Origin: Flavobacterium branchiarum
GTDB lineage: Bacteria > Bacteroidota > Bacteroidia > Flavobacteriales > Flavobacteriaceae
Reading direction: 5' to 3'
Assembly: GCF_030409845.1 (NCBI RefSeq)
Contig: NZ_JAUFQQ010000005.1
Location: forward strand, 558,001 to 622,000
DNA length: 64,000 nt
The position numbers and the translations under genes are program-made. Below are positions 63,581 to 64,000 of this stretch, piece after piece (the first letter of the stretch is position 1; every line of letters starts with the position of its first letter). The notes beneath the pieces were generated by a model. The model searched no databases. It saw only the letters and a program-made list of their open reading frames with translations, and had not been told where the DNA came from.

Positions 63581-64000
63581 ATGAAATTCTTAAAAAGCAT
63601 AAACATAGTAAGGCGCAATTTAATGCATCGTTTAACCAAAAATATTGGTTATTCGAAACCAAGTAAAAAAAGTAATTCAATCATTAAGTCTGATATTAAA
63701 AGAGTCTTAATTTCCAGACCTAATGCTCGATTAGGAAACTTATTATTAATTACGCCTCTATTAGAAGAAGTCATAAATACATTTCCTGGATGCAAAATAG
63801 ATTTATTCGTAAAGGGAAGCTTAGCCCCTATTTTATTCGAAAACTATGACAATGTCGATAAAATAATCCAACTACCTAAAAAGCCTTTCAACAGCTTACT
63901 TCAATATGTTAAAGTCTGTATATCACTTCGAAAACAACATTATGATATTGCAATTAATGTTGATAAAAACTCTTCATCAGGAAGGTTATCAGTAAAATTT
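63581..64000 (+). CDS. Glycosyltransferase family 9 (heptosyltransferase-like), partial
   Basis: 140 residues are visible before the window ends. RVLISRPNARLGNLLLITPLL near residues 42-62 and the FPGCKIDLFVKG strand match the N-terminal Rossmann half of GT9 enzymes (heptosyltransferases). The family transfers heptose to LPS or glycans from ADP-heptose. The ligand-binding C-terminal half is outside the window. The start is the ATG at 63581. Confidence 0.8.
   Translation, partial: MKFLKSINIVRRNLMHRLTKNIGYSKPSKKSNSIIKSDIKRVLISRPNARLGNLLLITPLLEEVINTFPGCKIDLFVKGSLAPILFENYDNVDKIIQLPKKPFNSLLQYVKVCISLRKQHYDIAINVDKNSSSGRLSVKF

Overview
The window is a chromosomal segment of a Flavobacterium-like member of the Bacteroidota. 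The evidence is an AT-rich genome, core genes of flavobacterial type (mtaB, dnaJ/grpE, methylmalonyl-CoA mutase, long-form GAPDH, ald with an Lrp regulator), recurrent TAnnTTTG promoter -7 elements, few visible Shine-Dalgarno sequences, and intergenic 'word' repeats typical of flavobacteria. No species can be named from sequence alone.

Left host block (1-32.6 kb). It holds an L,D-transpeptidase cut by the window edge, an SDR oxidoreductase, mtaB, a small secreted protein, an acetyltransferase/HAD-phosphatase pair and a DUF2007 protein. These are followed by a one-domain DEAD-like ATPase, an NtrC-type regulator lacking its DNA-binding domain, a Nat-type ABC exporter (permease and ATPase), dnaJ-grpE, tRNA-Trp, hisS and a MacB-like permease. 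Between that permease and prmC lies a perfect 760-bp array of about 127 hexamers (TCGCAG). Then come a decayed GNAT pseudogene, ribD with HAD and IMPACT genes, a YbgC thioesterase, dnaA with a low-molecular-weight phosphatase and an RsmI-like methyltransferase, an aminotransferase, a dienoyl-CoA-reductase-like SDR, udk, a FtsB/DivIC-like protein, both methylmalonyl-CoA mutase subunits and an AGCS alanine/Na+ symporter.

Inserted element (about 32.8-52.6 kb). A mobilizable island sits between two convergent host genes. It carries a Bacteroidetes-type tyrosine recombinase, two excisionase-like HTH proteins, a DUF3408 protein, an oriT-like cluster of hairpins, and a MobA/MobB relaxosome pair. It has no coupling protein and no mating-pore genes, so it probably depends on a helper element. 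Its cargo looks like anti-phage defence: a 1726-residue SF1 helicase-nuclease fusion; an overlapping operon of a double zinc-ribbon protein, a DEDDh exonuclease, two tandem DUF262 (GmrSD-like) proteins and a cyclic-phosphate-type receiver protein; and a second operon of an AAA+ ATPase, a metallophosphoesterase and a WYL regulator. Both operons are preceded by the same element, GACAC-N7-CTTACTCT-N5-TAnnTTTG, with identical spacing. This suggests common regulation, possibly by the WYL protein, and makes 44.1-52.4 kb the best candidate for an undescribed composite system.

Right host block (52.6-64 kb). It contains a lysozyme-fold secreted protein, mltG, a GNAT acetyltransferase, dapF, an HtrA/Deg protease, GAPDH, a divergent lrp/ald pair, a 94-bp tandem repeat sharing the CAGTCGCAG word with the hexamer array, an APC amino-acid permease, and the start of a GT9 glycosyltransferase.
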